Source: Candidatus Nitrosocosmicus sp. (GTDB taxonomy: Archaea; Thermoproteota; Nitrososphaeria; Nitrososphaerales; Nitrososphaeraceae). From it: a DNA stretch of 14,202 bases. The DNA is taken from NCBI GenBank assembly GCA_030452275.1, contig JAKDMR010000021.1, forward strand, positions 1-14,202. The letters run 5' to 3'. Made by a program: the position numbers and the translations under genes. This document shows positions 13,851 through 14,202 of the stretch, piece after piece (position 1 is the first letter of the stretch; each line of letters starts with the position of its first letter). The notes under the pieces are model-generated. The model had not been told where the DNA came from. It ran no database searches and saw only the letters and a list, made by a program, of their open reading frames with translations.

Positions 13851-14202
13851 TCATTCGTCTCCGGTTCTAATTCTAGGATCCAAAAATGATAGTGTAAGGT
13901 CTAGTACCAATCTTGTCAATAAATAAAGCAGTGTAAAGAAGTATACTAGACCTATGATTAAAGGAGAATCATTTTGAATAATTGCATTGTAAAACAGGTT
14001 TCCCATGCCTGGCCAATCAAATATTTCTTCAATCAATATAGACCCTCCCAAAGTTGCTGTAAGTCCTAATCCCAGCATTGTAGTCAATTGGGGCCCAGCA
14101 TTCTTCAATGCGTGCTTGAGCAATATCTTTCTAGAAGGTAAACCAATAATTCCTAAGGTTTTTATATAATCCTCATCAATTATCCTCAAAATAATATATT
14201 TA
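13851..14202 (-). CDS. dppB: Dpp/Opp-type ABC transporter permease (DppB-like), partial
   Basis: The C-terminal 117 codons of the partner permease; the frame stays open to the window's right edge, and the TTG at 14189 is an internal leucine, not a start. The cytoplasmic EAA loop (IDEDYIKTLGIIGLPSRK... LKHALKN) is recognisable, followed by two or three hydrophobic segments (LGLGLTATLGGSILIEEIFDWPGMG and LIIGLVYFFTLLYLLTRLVLD) and the family-typical end, LDPRIR. In family members this subunit forms a heterodimer with the DppC-like subunit in the membrane and works with a solute-binding protein and one or two ATPases, which would lie outside the window, probably to the right. Stop to next start is 24-36 bases, so co-transcription is likely. 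Confidence 0.85.
   Translation of the reverse strand, partial: KYIILRIIDEDYIKTLGIIGLPSRKILLKHALKNAGPQLTTMLGLGLTATLGGSILIEEIFDWPGMGNLFYNAIIQNDSPLIIGLVYFFTLLYLLTRLVLDLTLSFLDPRIRTGDE

Overview
This is a low-GC archaeal window whose information-processing genes have archaeal signatures: a two-repeat TATA-binding protein, Trm1 tRNA methyltransferase, a Nop5-fibrillarin pair and RNase HII. AT-rich boxes lie about 26 bases before most plausible start codons, and Shine-Dalgarno sites are nearly absent. Together with the small Cys-rich proteins and a glycosylation-prone secreted protein, this suggests an ammonia-oxidizing Nitrososphaerota (Thaumarchaeota) relative, perhaps of the Nitrososphaera/Nitrosocosmicus type. 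That placement is inference; no rRNA is present.

Layout from left to right: a possible 50-residue CxxC microprotein (+); a secreted DUF192 protein (-), divergent from an eight-cysteine zinc-ribbon-like protein (+) through a 33-bp overlapping promoter region; an aspartase/fumarase-superfamily lyase (-); TBP (+), whose stop codon overlaps that of pyrE (-); a LarA-fold protein without the recognisable nickel-site residues (+), divergent from pyrE across 58 bp with a single central TATA box; trm1 (-); a gene-poor kilobase (6433-7428) with inverted repeats and an orphan TATA box; RNase HII (+); the nop5-fibrillarin operon (-); a secreted two-module Ig-like protein (-); a JAMM/MPN metalloprotease-like protein (+); and the permease pair of a Dpp/Opp-type ABC importer (-), with the upstream permease cut by the window end.

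Functionally the centre is a housekeeping cluster. Trm1 modifies tRNA. Nop5 and fibrillarin form the C/D-box RNA-guided 2'-O-methylation complex. RNase HII removes RNA from DNA hybrids. TBP starts transcription, PyrE makes UMP precursors, and the lyase links aspartate or malate to fumarate. The flanks carry surface functions: secreted proteins and a peptide/nickel-type importer. I see no mobile element, CRISPR array, tRNA or rRNA gene.

The most interesting signals are the LarA-like protein with its catalytic motifs erased, the symmetric single-TATA divergent promoter, the DUF192/zinc-protein overlapping promoters, the large extracytoplasmic insertion in the DppC-type permease, the duplicated two-cysteine module of the secreted protein, and the structured gene-poor kilobase.
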